Source of the DNA: Clostridium_AT radicumherbarum
GTDB lineage: Bacteria > Bacillota > Clostridia > Clostridiales > Clostridiaceae
Length of the DNA stretch: 64,000 nt
NCBI RefSeq assembly: GCF_045310525.1
Contig: NZ_JBJHZY010000001.1
Coordinates: 1,674,001 to 1,738,000, forward strand
Reading direction: 5' to 3'
Positions 33,173-41,642 of the stretch are shown here, piece by piece. The notes under the pieces are model-generated. The model had not been told where the DNA came from, ran no database searches, and saw nothing but the letters and a program-made list of their open reading frames with translations. A program made the position numbers and the translations under genes. The first letter of the stretch is position 1. Every line of letters starts with the position of its first letter.

Positions 33173-33312
33173 TAGAGTGGAAATTTCTACTCTATTTATT
33201 TTTTTGAAGGATTAGAAAGATTTTTAGAGAATATTATTCCTATATAATGTGAGATTAGGTTACAATAAAAAACAGCTGAGAATTAATTAAAGAACGTAAT
33301 ATAAGAAAAATA
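33173..33312 (+). repeat. Deletion scar: joined copies of 19.3 kb and 21.9 kb sequences
   Basis: Positions 33173-33257 match 19297-19386 (hairpin terminator plus the upstream region of the GNAT gene). Directly after them, 33260-33312 match 21840-21892 (the last part of the MBL-fold gene). The order is the same as in the source, with about 2.45 kb missing between. The hairpin (ATAGAG...CTCTAT, then T run) still serves as terminator for the anti-sigma gene. Confidence 0.82.
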
Positions 33313-33358
33313 TGAAGAAGTAAATTAATATAAATAAATTCATATCATGGAGGTTTTT

Positions 33359-33592
33359 ATGGATAAGTATAAAAAATATCGAAAGATAAGAAGAAGGCTT
33401 GAGACTGTATCAGCTTTAATTTCTATTTTTATTGGTAATGGAATAAGTTCTGCTTTAGGCATATATGGTAAAAAAATAATTTCATTGGATAGTATATTAA
33501 ACCTTGCTATTATATGTGTAATTGCTTATGTGTTAAACTTTTTTGCTGTGAAAATTTCAGATAAATGGTATGAAAAAAACATGGACAAGTAG
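33359..33592 (+). CDS. Two-span membrane protein
   Basis: The 77-residue product has a basic N-terminus (KYKKYRKIRRRLE), two spans (about 15-34 and 45-63) and a charged end. ATG at 33359 is preferred because TGGAGG lies 7 bp upstream. The family is not recognised. Its leader sequence is very like that of the lipoprotein gene at 46154 (ATGGAGGTTTTTATG). Confidence 0.6.
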   Translation: MDKYKKYRKIRRRLETVSALISIFIGNGISSALGIYGKKIISLDSILNLAIICVIAYVLNFFAVKISDKWYEKNMDK

Positions 33593-33699
33593 ATACATAA
33601 CTAGTTATATAAAAGACTTATGTATATGATATAAGAAATAAAGAGGAAATACTAATGGATTTTTAAAATTAAAATATATTAAAAGTATTGAATTTAGTA

Positions 33700-33730
33700 T
33701 TGACTCTAACCCAAGGTTAGGATTTAAAAT
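33700..33730 (+). promoter_or_regulatory. MerR-type promoter/operator
   Basis: TTGACT at 33700-33705 and TAAAAT at 33725-33730 are 19 bp apart, the long spacing typical of MerR-controlled promoters. A dyad CTAACC/GGTTAG (33706-33711 and 33715-33720) lies in the spacer. Transcription should begin near 33737, almost on the ribosome binding site of the regulator, which points to autoregulation. Confidence 0.8.
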
Positions 33731-33752
33731 TACCTTGAAAGGGGTGAAAATC

Positions 33753-34760
33753 TTGAAAATTAGTGAGTTTGCTATTAGGTCAGGGGTAACAGTAAAAGCA
33801 TTACTTCATTATGATAAAATTGGATTATTACGGCCATCTTTAAAAACAGAATCAGGTTACAGAATTTACAGTGATGAAGATTTTATCAAACTCCAACAGA
33901 TTACAACTTTAAAGTTTGTTGGGTTATCACTTGAAGAAATAAAGCAACTTATAAATGAAAAAGATCAAAATGTAGAAAGTATAATAAATACTCAAACGAA
34001 AGCATTAGAGGAAAAAAAGAAGCACATTGAGACTGTTATTGCTGCACTTAATAGAGCCAAGAAGCAAATAAAAGATAATAGTTTTTTGGAAGTACAACAG
34101 CTCATTGATATTATCAAGATAACCAATATGGAATCTAGGGCAAAACAGAGATTTAATAATGCAAGTACACAATATGTTACGGATGGTTATTATTGGAGAG
34201 CCAAATCTGCAGAGTTAATAAATAAATTAGTTAAGCCAAATTTGAATGATATTATACTTGATTTAGGCTGCGGTACTGGGAAACAAATTATTGATTTGTC
34301 ACGAAAAATAAAATTAGCCATCGGAGTAGATATTAGTGACGGAATGATTACACAATCTAAAGAAAATATAGAAAAAGCAAGGGTTCATAATGTTGAGGTT
34401 TATGTTGGAAGCTTTGAAGAACCTGATTTAAATGTTGACTTACAGAAAAAATGCATTAATAAAATTATATCGAATTATGCGCTGCATCACTTAACAACAA
34501 AATATAAGAAAGACGCAATAGAGAAAATGGTTACCTTAGGCGGCGATAATTTAGAGAGCATTATAATTGGTGATTTAATGTTTTTTGATAATCCTGATGA
34601 TTACAAGGAAGAATTTTCTTTAGTAGGATATGGACCAGAAGTAGACTTTCCATCAAGTGCCGAAGAGTTAGCAAATTGCTTCTTAAACTTTGGCTTTGAA
34701 ATCCATGTGCACAAATTGCACCCACTGGTAGGGGTTATAGCTGCAAATAGAAAGAATTAA
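33753..34760 (+). CDS. MerR-family regulator fused to a SAM-dependent methyltransferase
   Basis: The 335-residue protein has a MerR DNA-binding domain at its N-terminus (about 1-70: ISEFAIRSGVTVKALLHYDK, then GLLRPSLKTESGYRIYSDED), a coiled-coil dimer helix (about 75-110) and a class I methyltransferase domain (about 135-335). The SAM motif is ILDLGCGTGKQI, followed by AIGVDISDGMI. The methyltransferase part may serve as the ligand sensor or act as an enzyme. The TTG at 33753 follows AAGGGGTG. It is probably autoregulated through the dyad upstream. Confidence 0.87.
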   Translation: MKISEFAIRSGVTVKALLHYDKIGLLRPSLKTESGYRIYSDEDFIKLQQITTLKFVGLSLEEIKQLINEKDQNVESIINTQTKALEEKKKHIETVIAALNRAKKQIKDNSFLEVQQLIDIIKITNMESRAKQRFNNASTQYVTDGYYWRAKSAELINKLVKPNLNDIILDLGCGTGKQIIDLSRKIKLAIGVDISDGMITQSKENIEKARVHNVEVYVGSFEEPDLNVDLQKKCINKIISNYALHHLTTKYKKDAIEKMVTLGGDNLESIIIGDLMFFDNPDDYKEEFSLVGYGPEVDFPSSAEELANCFLNFGFEIHVHKLHPLVGVIAANRKN

Positions 34761-34845
34761 ATATATTTGATCTAAATCACTTTATAAAATTCAATAATGG
34801 GAAGTATGAGATAAATATTAGTATAATAATAATTTATCCATAAAA

Positions 34846-34883
34846 TTAGCACTAGTTATTGTAAATAATTGGTGCTAAAATTT
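34846..34883 (+). terminator. Intrinsic terminator
   Basis: TTAGCACTAGTTATT pairs with AATAATTGGTGCTAA around a GTA loop, followed by AATTTTAA. Confidence 0.75.
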
Positions 34884-34977
34884 TAACTATTATTGCATTA
34901 TGTAATAAGTTTTATATAATATATAAGGTAATACTTATATACAAATTAAACTATAAAACAAGGGGTGCAAAAAAATT

Positions 34978-36225
34978 ATGGCTCAATTCGTTGTAGAAGA
35001 AGCAAAAAGATGTCTTCAATGTAAAAGACCGTTGTGTAAAGAAGGTTGTCCTGTAAATACACCTTTTAATGAAGTTGTAAAACTTTTATTGGAAGGCAAT
35101 ATAATAGATGCTGGAGAGAAACTTTTTAAGAATAATCCACTTTCTGTAGTATGTTCATTAGTTTGCCCGCATGAAAAGCAGTGCCAGGGGCACTGTGTAC
35201 TCGGAAGAAAAGGCAATCCAATTCAAGTTGGTTCTGTAGAAAATTATGTTTCGGATTATTATTTAAACTTCATAACTCCCGAAGCAAGAAAAAATACAGA
35301 AAAGAAAGTTGCAATAATAGGGTCAGGCCCAGCGGGTATAACCATAGCTATTATCCTTGCTTCAAGGGGATATGATATAACTATATTTGAGGCTCATGAT
35401 AAAATTGGCGGAGTTTTAAGATATGGCATTCCAAACTTTAGGTTAGATAAAGACATTTTAGAAAAACTCAAGGACAAGCTGATAAGCATGGGAGTTAAAA
35501 TAAGGCCAAACACTTTGATTGGACAAGATATAACTGTTGATGACCTATTTCGGGATGGATATAAAGCCATTTTTATTGGTACAGGTGTATGGAAATCAAA
35601 AGCCTTAGGTCTTAAGGGAGAATCACTTGGACATGTTCATTATGCAATAGACTACTTGAAAAACCCTGAGGTATATAATCTAGGAAAGAAAGTTTGTATA
35701 ATTGGAGCTGGCAACGTTGCTATGGATGTAGCAAGAACTGCCCTTAGACACAGAGCCAGTGAGGTTTACATCATGGCTAGAAGGGGGGCTGAAAGTGTTA
35801 CTGCTGAACAGGTTGAAGTAGAATATGCAAAATTAGATGGTGTCAAATTTGAATTCTATAAGGCCCCAGTAGAAATAACTGACCAAGGAGTTAAATTTGT
35901 TCAGACAAAAGTAATAGAAGAAGATAATTCTCATGGAAGATTAATAATGCTTGAAGGGACTGAAGCCTTGTTTGAGGCAGACTCTGTAATTTTAGCTACA
36001 GGCCAGGGGCCAAGAGCAAATATTGTGTCTACTACAAACGGCATTGATGTAACTGGAAATGGTCTTGTAGCTACTGATGAATGTGGAAGGACCACAAGAG
36101 AAGGAGTATTTGCTTCCGGAGACGTTGTAACTGGGGCAAAAACAGTGGTTGAGGCTGTAAAAGTATCAAAAATTGTTGCACAGGCTATAGATGAGTATGT
36201 TTGCAGCAAGTATAATTTAGATTAA
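34978..36225 (+). CDS. GltD-like NAD(P)-dependent flavin oxidoreductase
   Basis: The 415-residue protein resembles the small subunit of glutamate synthase. An N-terminal cysteine-rich domain (CLQCKRPLCKEGCP, then CSLVCPHEKQCQGHC) binds [4Fe-4S] clusters. An FAD motif follows at about 110 (IIGSGPAG) and an NADPH motif at about 243 (IIGAGNVAMDVAR). The large GltB subunit is not adjacent, so it may be an NfnB-like or stand-alone electron-transfer enzyme feeding an unidentified partner. A strong terminator isolates it. Confidence 0.85.
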   Translation: MAQFVVEEAKRCLQCKRPLCKEGCPVNTPFNEVVKLLLEGNIIDAGEKLFKNNPLSVVCSLVCPHEKQCQGHCVLGRKGNPIQVGSVENYVSDYYLNFITPEARKNTEKKVAIIGSGPAGITIAIILASRGYDITIFEAHDKIGGVLRYGIPNFRLDKDILEKLKDKLISMGVKIRPNTLIGQDITVDDLFRDGYKAIFIGTGVWKSKALGLKGESLGHVHYAIDYLKNPEVYNLGKKVCIIGAGNVAMDVARTALRHRASEVYIMARRGAESVTAEQVEVEYAKLDGVKFEFYKAPVEITDQGVKFVQTKVIEEDNSHGRLIMLEGTEALFEADSVILATGQGPRANIVSTTNGIDVTGNGLVATDECGRTTREGVFASGDVVTGAKTVVEAVKVSKIVAQAIDEYVCSKYNLD

Positions 36226-36233
36226 TAAAATAT

Positions 36234-36288
36234 GGGACAGTCACAAAATGCAAATAATAGTTTAAGCATTTTGTGACTGTCCCTTTTT
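36234..36288 (+). terminator. Strong intrinsic terminator
   Basis: GGGACAGTCACAAAATGC and GCATTTTGTGACTGTCCC form an 18-bp perfect stem, followed by TTTTT. The rest of 36289-36530 is AT-rich without a gene. Confidence 0.93.
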
Positions 36289-36531
36289 AAATATCGGAAT
36301 TCCAAAAAGTAGTTCGGATTGTCCTTTTGATTATCATAATTTATTAAGAGGTTGCTTTGATATTTTAATAATTTTACATAGGATTTCTTTAGAAAAGATT
36401 TTAAACCGGTTTTCATAACATTTAAATATTATCAAATTCGTAATTTCTAAGATTATTTTAAGAATATTTTAAAATCATTTTAATATTTAAAAAATTTATG
36501 TTGCCACTTCGTGAAATCTACTTAAAACCCG

Positions 36532-36560
36532 TTGAAAACGTTATTTTAAGCTAATATAAT
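36532..36560 (+). promoter_or_regulatory. Sigma-A-type promoter for the citrate transporter
   Basis: TTGAAA at 36532-36537 and TATAAT at 36555-36560 are 17 bp apart. The stretch TGAAAACGTTATTT overlapping the -35 resembles a catabolite-response (cre) box in its first half, so CcpA control is possible but uncertain. Confidence 0.65.
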
Positions 36561-36658
36561 AAAGACAAACCTGAAAATGGTATTTAAATTGATAAATTAA
36601 AGGATATCATGCGCGCAATATCATTTAATTATATTAATAAATTAAGGGGGAATAATAA

Positions 36659-37963
36659 ATGACATCATTAGCTGTGTTAGGTTATTTAATTGTTATTGTG
36701 TTCATGGTATTAATAATGACTAAGAAATTAAGTCCATTTACATCACTTATTATTGTACCAATAATATTTGCTATGATTGGTGGATTTACAACTAAATTGC
36801 CAGCATTTATACAGGCTGGCCTTAAGGGTGTTGCAACAACATCTTACATGCTATTCTTTGCAATCCTTTTCTTTGGTATAATGTTAACAGTAGGATTATT
36901 CGATCCTCTTGTTAATAAAGTAATAAAAATAGTAAAAGGTGACCCACTTAAGATACTTATTGGAACAGCTGTTTTAGCAGCAGTAGTTTCTTTAGATGGT
37001 GATGGTGCTACTACAGATATAATTGTTTGTGCAGCATTAGTTCCAATCTATAACAAGCTTAAGATTAATAAAATGTACTTAGCAGCATTAGTTATAACTA
37101 TGAATACTATACTTAACCTTATTCCTTGGGGAGGTCCAACTGCCCGTGTTGCTGCAGTTACAAAAATCGATGGCGCAGTATTAATGAAACCTTTCCTTCC
37201 AGGTATGGTTGTTGGCATAATATGGATACTAGTAGTTGCTTACTACTTAGGGTTAAAAGAACGTAAGCGTCTTGGAATTACCATCCTTGATGAAGCATCA
37301 CATGGTGAAATGGCTGCAACATTAACAGAAGAAGAACTAGCTCTTAAGAGACCAAAACTTGTAGCTATAAACTTTATTTTAACTCTTTTAGTACTTGTAG
37401 CTCTTCTTTCACAAAAGGTTCCAGCTAACGTAGCTTTTGAAATAGGTACAGCTTTAGCATTAGTAATAAACTTTAGAACATTAAAAGAACAAAGAGCAGC
37501 AATATCACTTCAAGCTGACAGTATTATTCATACTGTAGGAATGATATTAGCAGCTGGTGTATTCATGGGTATTTTAACAGAATCTAAAATGGCAGATGCT
37601 ATTGGAACTCATATCGTATCAATGGTACCAGCATCCATGGGATCACACTTCCTTGGAATTACTAGTTTATTAAGTATACCAGGGACATTCTTCTTATCTA
37701 ATGATGCTTACTATTTCGGTGTTCTACCTGTACTTTTAAAGGCTGGCGCAGCTTATGGCTTCACCAATTTACAAGTTGGTGTAGCAGCATTATCAGGACA
37801 AGCAGTTCACTTACTAAGCCCATTAGTTGCATCAATATACCTACTATTAAATTTAACAGATCAAGACCTTGGCGAATGGCAGAAATTCTGCTTCCCAATT
37901 ACAATGGTATTATTTGTAATTTATGTTGTAACATTAACGTTAACAGGAGCATTGCCTCTGTAA
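36659..37963 (+). CDS. CitMHS-family citrate/metal-citrate transporter
   Basis: The 434-residue membrane protein has about 12 spans and matches the CitMHS group (citrate-Mg or citrate-Ca symporters) throughout. Typical parts are the SLDGDGATTDI loop near residue 117, the NLIPWGGPTARVA loop near residue 157, and LSNDAYYFGVLPV near residue 345. It should import citrate complexed with a divalent metal. No citrate lyase genes are in the window. AAGGGGGA precedes the ATG, and a good terminator follows. Confidence 0.87.
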   Translation: MTSLAVLGYLIVIVFMVLIMTKKLSPFTSLIIVPIIFAMIGGFTTKLPAFIQAGLKGVATTSYMLFFAILFFGIMLTVGLFDPLVNKVIKIVKGDPLKILIGTAVLAAVVSLDGDGATTDIIVCAALVPIYNKLKINKMYLAALVITMNTILNLIPWGGPTARVAAVTKIDGAVLMKPFLPGMVVGIIWILVVAYYLGLKERKRLGITILDEASHGEMAATLTEEELALKRPKLVAINFILTLLVLVALLSQKVPANVAFEIGTALALVINFRTLKEQRAAISLQADSIIHTVGMILAAGVFMGILTESKMADAIGTHIVSMVPASMGSHFLGITSLLSIPGTFFLSNDAYYFGVLPVLLKAGAAYGFTNLQVGVAALSGQAVHLLSPLVASIYLLLNLTDQDLGEWQKFCFPITMVLFVIYVVTLTLTGALPL

Positions 37964-38000
37964 AGACATGTATATGATTATTACTCATGGCCTTACATTA

Positions 38001-38026
38001 AACCCCTCATTTATGAGGGGTTTTTT
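38001..38026 (+). terminator. Intrinsic terminator
   Basis: AACCCCTCAT pairs with ATGAGGGGTT, followed by TTTTT. It ends the citrate transporter transcript. Confidence 0.92.
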
Positions 38027-38142
38027 AATGGCTTTCTTATGACTTATTGCATATTGTCATTTACTTTTGTGTAAGAAAGTTTTCTTAAGGAAATTTAAAT
38101 AATTTATAGACTAATTTTTAATTTAAAGAGGGAGGATGAAAA

Positions 38143-38424
38143 ATGTCTTTAGGACGCATTGGAATTATTGTATTGGTTTCTCTTGCAGCATATATTACTT
38201 ATTTTACATTGAAAGATATTATATTTCGAAAAATAAATTTAAATAAATGGATTATATTCACTTTAGGCTTAATTATAATTTTTGTTTCAAGATTTATTGG
38301 AGTAGGCTCAACAAGTATATACTCATATATTCTATCTGGACTATTTGTAATATTCTTGCTCTGGTTTTATGATTTATATGGTGCAGATAATAAAAAGAAT
38401 ACAAATGAGAAAAAAAGAAGATGA
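38143..38424 (+). CDS. Three-span membrane protein
   Basis: The 93-residue product has predicted spans at about 4-24, 36-52 and 59-78 and a strongly basic Asn/Lys-rich tail. GGGAGGATG precedes the ATG. A terminator follows directly at 38437. The family is not recognised. Confidence 0.65.
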   Translation: MSLGRIGIIVLVSLAAYITYFTLKDIIFRKINLNKWIIFTLGLIIIFVSRFIGVGSTSIYSYILSGLFVIFLLWFYDLYGADNKKNTNEKKRR

Positions 38425-38436
38425 AACTTGTAATGA

Positions 38437-38467
38437 AAAAGTTCACCATGATTGGTGGACTTTTTTT
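38437..38467 (+). terminator. Intrinsic terminator
   Basis: AAAAGTTCACCA pairs with TGGTGGACTTTT (one G-U) around TGAT, followed by more T. Confidence 0.88.
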
Positions 38468-38543
38468 ATATAAAATTGAGTAATTTATGGTTTATAATCA
38501 TTATATAGGCTAAGTTAATATTAAACAAAAGGAGATTAATGTA

Positions 38544-38672
38544 ATGGATATTAAAATTAGAAGAGTAGTCATAGAAGATTTAGAAGCAGTAGCAGAGGTG
38601 GAAGAAAGATGTTTTCCAAAAGCAGAGGCAGCTACAAAGGCATCATTGGAAGAAAGAATCTTTTGGGTTTAA
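38544..38672 (+). pseudogene. 5' stump of a GNAT acetyltransferase gene
   Basis: An ATG behind AAAAGGAGAT opens a normal GNAT start (IKIRRVVIEDLEAVAEVEER, then CFPKAEAA) but stops after 42 codons. The remaining 130 or so residues expected for the family are absent. Another 26-codon scrap (MNKIFSARLL) follows before the riboswitch. A deletion has removed most of the gene. Confidence 0.7.
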
Positions 38673-38857
38673 GTGGGTATATTTATATAAATACGATGAA
38701 TAAAATCTTTTCAGCTAGATTATTAACAATGAGTATAGAATTAGGCGCAAGAGTAAAATATTGGGTAGAAAAAATATTATATTGATTTGGATTAACTTCT
38801 ATGCTAAACTAGACATTAAGTTGCAGCTTATAAATTATAAAAAAGTTAATATAGTTT

Positions 38858-38977
38858 AGTTTTCTAGGGTTCCGCAGTATAATGCTGGCTGGTCCGAGAG
38901 AAGACGCACTGTAAATGTGGCCAGGTCAGGATAAAAGCCTGGGAGATATTTTAATAATATTTCCTTTGGCTTTTTTT
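38858..38977 (+). ncRNA. ykkC-family riboswitch (guanidine-I-like) with terminator
   Basis: The hallmark blocks of the ykkC class are present in order: CTAGGGTTCCGC (38864-38875), CTGGTCCGAGAGA near 38889, and GGATAAAAGCCTGGGAGA near 38929. The 3' strand of the aptamer then pairs again in a terminator (AAGCC...GGAGATATT with AATATTTCC...GGCTT, T run at 38971-38977), so ligand binding should prevent termination. Most ykkC RNAs bind guanidine, with variants for PRPP, ppGpp or nucleotides; which applies here cannot be settled by eye. No guanidine exporter lies downstream. Confidence 0.85.
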
Positions 38978-39069
38978 ATATTTATTTCTAATAAGTATAG
39001 AAAATTTCTTTGACAATAATTTTTATGTATATCAGGTTTAATGCCAATTTACAGGAGATAATATTAAAA

Positions 39070-39102
39070 ATGGAATGGATAATTGGAGAATTAAAATCTT
39101 AG
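39070..39102 (+). other. Ten-codon open frame behind the riboswitch
   Basis: ATG to TAG encodes MEWIIGELKS, with AGGAGA about 13 bp upstream. The ends resemble the start of small multidrug resistance proteins (MxW...LKxS), so it could be an internally deleted remnant of the exporter gene expected here. This is a speculation from ten residues. Confidence 0.2.
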
Positions 39103-39134
39103 GATAATTATTTATAATACGAGGGAGGAAAATA

Positions 39135-39842
39135 ATGAAGAAATTTGTAGTTGAAGATGATTTTTGGAGTCTATTTCCTAATGCTAAAATAGGAGTTGTT
39201 ATCTGTAATGGTATAGATAACTCTTTAAAGGATGAGGAGAAGTATAAGGAACAGATTTTAACAGGAGAAAAGGAAGCCTTAAAGCACTTGCAGAATCCAG
39301 AATTTAGCAGTAATGAAGTTATAAAAATATGGAGAGAAGCATTCCAAAAGTTTAAAACAAAGAAGGGTGCAAGGTCCTCTATTGAAGCTTTACTAAAGCG
39401 TGTGAATAATGGAAACCATTTAGGGACTATTAATCCGCTAGTTGATATTTACAACTCTATTTCATTAAGATATGCATTACCCTGCGGCGGTGAGGACATA
39501 GAAAAATTTGCAGGAGATATAAGACTGACTAAGGCAGTTGGAAACGAAGATTTTGTAACATATGGAACGGATAAAAGCGAACCGCCATATGAAGGTGAGA
39601 TAGTATATAAAGATAATGAAGGGGCAATCTGCAGGTGCTGGAATTGGCGTGAATCAGTAAGAACAATGCTTACAGAAAATACAAAGAATGCCTTTATGTG
39701 CATTGAATTAGTCGATGAAAAAAGAATAGCAGAGTTTGAGAATGCGTTGCAAGATCTAGCAAAGGCAATACAAGATAATTTAGGCGGAACTTGTAGGATC
39801 TCAATTCTTGATATTAACAATAAAGAAGTATCAATAGATTAA
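39135..39842 (+). CDS. B3/B4 tRNA-binding domain protein
   Basis: This 235-residue soluble protein is built around the B3/B4 domain known from the beta subunit of phenylalanyl-tRNA synthetase. Characteristic parts are FKTKKGARSSIEALLKR, INPLVDIYNSISLRYALPCG and YKDNEGAICRCWNWRES. Stand-alone members are predicted to check or hydrolyse mischarged tRNAs, but few are characterised. GGGAGG precedes the ATG. It could be the gene read through from the ykkC riboswitch, or it may have its own promoter (TTGACA at about 39011). A radical SAM gene follows 17 bp later. Confidence 0.87.
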   Translation: MKKFVVEDDFWSLFPNAKIGVVICNGIDNSLKDEEKYKEQILTGEKEALKHLQNPEFSSNEVIKIWREAFQKFKTKKGARSSIEALLKRVNNGNHLGTINPLVDIYNSISLRYALPCGGEDIEKFAGDIRLTKAVGNEDFVTYGTDKSEPPYEGEIVYKDNEGAICRCWNWRESVRTMLTENTKNAFMCIELVDEKRIAEFENALQDLAKAIQDNLGGTCRISILDINNKEVSID

Positions 39843-39859
39843 TCTGAGGTGAAAAGTTG

Positions 39860-40549
39860 ATGGGTGGTTTCAGTTATAAAGATATTTATATTGAAGATGG
39901 AAGAAGAGTTTTGGAAATTAACATACTTCCAGAAAAGTATTGCAACTTTGATTGTATTTTTTGTCCTATTGGAAGGTCACAAAATAAAATGGATACGCAA
40001 AAATCATTTGATGAGGTAGAAAGTTCATTAAAAGAGCTAGAAAGTAAAATAGAAGATACAAAGGCAGAATTAATCTTTATAAACTCAAAAGGAGAAGCTT
40101 TTGTAAATGATAAAATCGCTGATATTGTTGACTTTATCAAAGATAAAGTTATACCTGTAAGGTTGCTTTCTAATGGATATTTACTAGGTAGAGAAGAATA
40201 TATAGAAACTGCTAATAAATGCGATGAGGTTATTGGAGAGATAAAAGTAGTAGAAGAAGAAGATTTTCAAAAAGTCCAAAGACCAATTGAAGGGTATACA
40301 TTAGCAGAATATATTTCAAACATGGTTTCCTTTAATAGACAATACAAAGGGAAATTTATATTCGAGGTTACAATTATTAAGGGTTATAACGATGATGAAG
40401 AATCAGTTCAAAAGTTAAAAAATGTTATTAAAGAAATATCTCCAAGCAAGATAATTATTGAACGAATGGATGATGAAAGATTTAAGAAAAAATTTGGTAT
40501 AACTGATGAAAGATTCGAGGAAATTTCAAATGTACTATTAAGTATTTAG
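39860..40549 (+). CDS. Radical SAM protein
   Basis: The 229-residue protein has the radical SAM cluster motif CNFDCIFC (CxxxCxxC) at about residues 32-39, preceded by EINILPEKY, and a glycine-containing SAM loop near FINSKGEAF. It has no extra C-terminal cluster domain. It is close to wyosine/MoaA-like small radical SAM proteins in form but lacks their other domains, so the reaction is unknown. It is co-transcribed with the B3/4 protein upstream, which hints at a tRNA-linked task. GAGGTG precedes the start. Confidence 0.84.
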   Translation: MGGFSYKDIYIEDGRRVLEINILPEKYCNFDCIFCPIGRSQNKMDTQKSFDEVESSLKELESKIEDTKAELIFINSKGEAFVNDKIADIVDFIKDKVIPVRLLSNGYLLGREEYIETANKCDEVIGEIKVVEEEDFQKVQRPIEGYTLAEYISNMVSFNRQYKGKFIFEVTIIKGYNDDEESVQKLKNVIKEISPSKIIIERMDDERFKKKFGITDERFEEISNVLLSI

Positions 40550-40601
40550 TAGTGTTAAAACATAAAAGTTAAAGAATTAATTTCATATAAATCCATATCG
40601 T

Positions 40602-40630
40602 AAGCAAGCAGTGACGCTTGCTTTATCTTT
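40602..40630 (+). terminator. Intrinsic terminator
   Basis: AAGCAAGC pairs with GCTTGCTT around AGTGAC, followed by ATCTTTTT. Downstream, 40680-40740 holds a short hairpin-prone stretch ending in TTTTTTT whose nature is unclear. Confidence 0.85.
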
Positions 40631-40857
40631 TTCCTAAGTTAATAAAAATTTGTTTTATATTGATTTTTAAAAGGAAAATAATGTGTGCTTAAAATAACCA
40701 GGACCTTATCTGTATAAGATAGAGGAACTGCTTTTTTTTATTAATAATAGATTAGTAACAAAATATATAATATTGATGTTATATATGGTATAATTTACAT
40801 AATACGGAATATAAATAAGCTTAAAATTATATAAAAGCAAAGTTTCAGGAGGATTAT

Positions 40858-41613
40858 ATGGGCAAAAATTATACAGAAATAAATTCAAAAGTATTTGATA
40901 AATGGATTGAGGAAGGTTGGGAATGGGGACAACCTATTAGTCACGAAGTTTTTGAAAGAGCTAAAAATAATGATTGGTTTGTACTTCTGACGCCTACTAA
41001 ACCAGTACCTAAGGGGTGGTTTTGTGAGATAAAGAATGCTGAAATACTAGGTCTGGCTTCTGGCGGTGGCCAGCAAATGCCCATATTTACTGCATTAGGC
41101 GGAAGGTGTACCGTATTGGATTATTCTGAAAAACAACTCTTAAGTGAAAAAGAGGTAGCGAGAAGAGAAAATTATGAGATTAAAACAGTCAGAGCAGATA
41201 TGACAAAGCCGTTGCCTTTTGAGGATGAATCCTTTGATTTTATTTTTCATCCAGTTTCCAATTGTTATGTTGAAGATGTTGCTCCTATTTGGAAAGAATG
41301 TTATAGAGTATTGAAAAAAGGTGGAATCTTAATGGCAGGACTTGATAATGGGATTAATTTTATTTTCAATGAGGAAGAGACAATGTTAATTAACAAACTG
41401 CCTTTTAATCCTTTAAAGGATAAAGAACAATATGATGATTCAATAAAAAATGACTGGGGAATTCAATTTACACATACCATTGAAGAACAAATTGATGGAC
41501 AATTACGGGCAGGCTTTATTCTCACTAATATATACCAAGACACAAACGGTACAGGCAGACTTCATGAATTTAATGTACCTACTTTTTATGCTACCAGAGC
41601 GATTAAAAAGTAA
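40858..41613 (+). CDS. Class I SAM-dependent methyltransferase
   Basis: The 251-residue protein has the SAM motif I (EILGLASGGGQQMPIF), an acidic motif VLDYSEKQL, motif IV (SFDFIFHPVSNCYV) and the YRVLKKGGILMAG strand-turn. The N-terminal WIEEGWEWGQP segment is typical of a clostridial group of methyltransferases with unknown small-molecule targets. CAGGAGGAT precedes the ATG. It is followed 29 bp later by an ABC exporter, so the two may share a transcript. Confidence 0.87.
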   Translation: MGKNYTEINSKVFDKWIEEGWEWGQPISHEVFERAKNNDWFVLLTPTKPVPKGWFCEIKNAEILGLASGGGQQMPIFTALGGRCTVLDYSEKQLLSEKEVARRENYEIKTVRADMTKPLPFEDESFDFIFHPVSNCYVEDVAPIWKECYRVLKKGGILMAGLDNGINFIFNEEETMLINKLPFNPLKDKEQYDDSIKNDWGIQFTHTIEEQIDGQLRAGFILTNIYQDTNGTGRLHEFNVPTFYATRAIKK

Positions 41614-41642
41614 GATATCTATTAATAATGGGAGGGGTTAAT

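Noticed and set aside
40680..40740. Second riboswitch candidate ending in a T run
   Set aside because: The pairing is short and no conserved aptamer blocks are visible.
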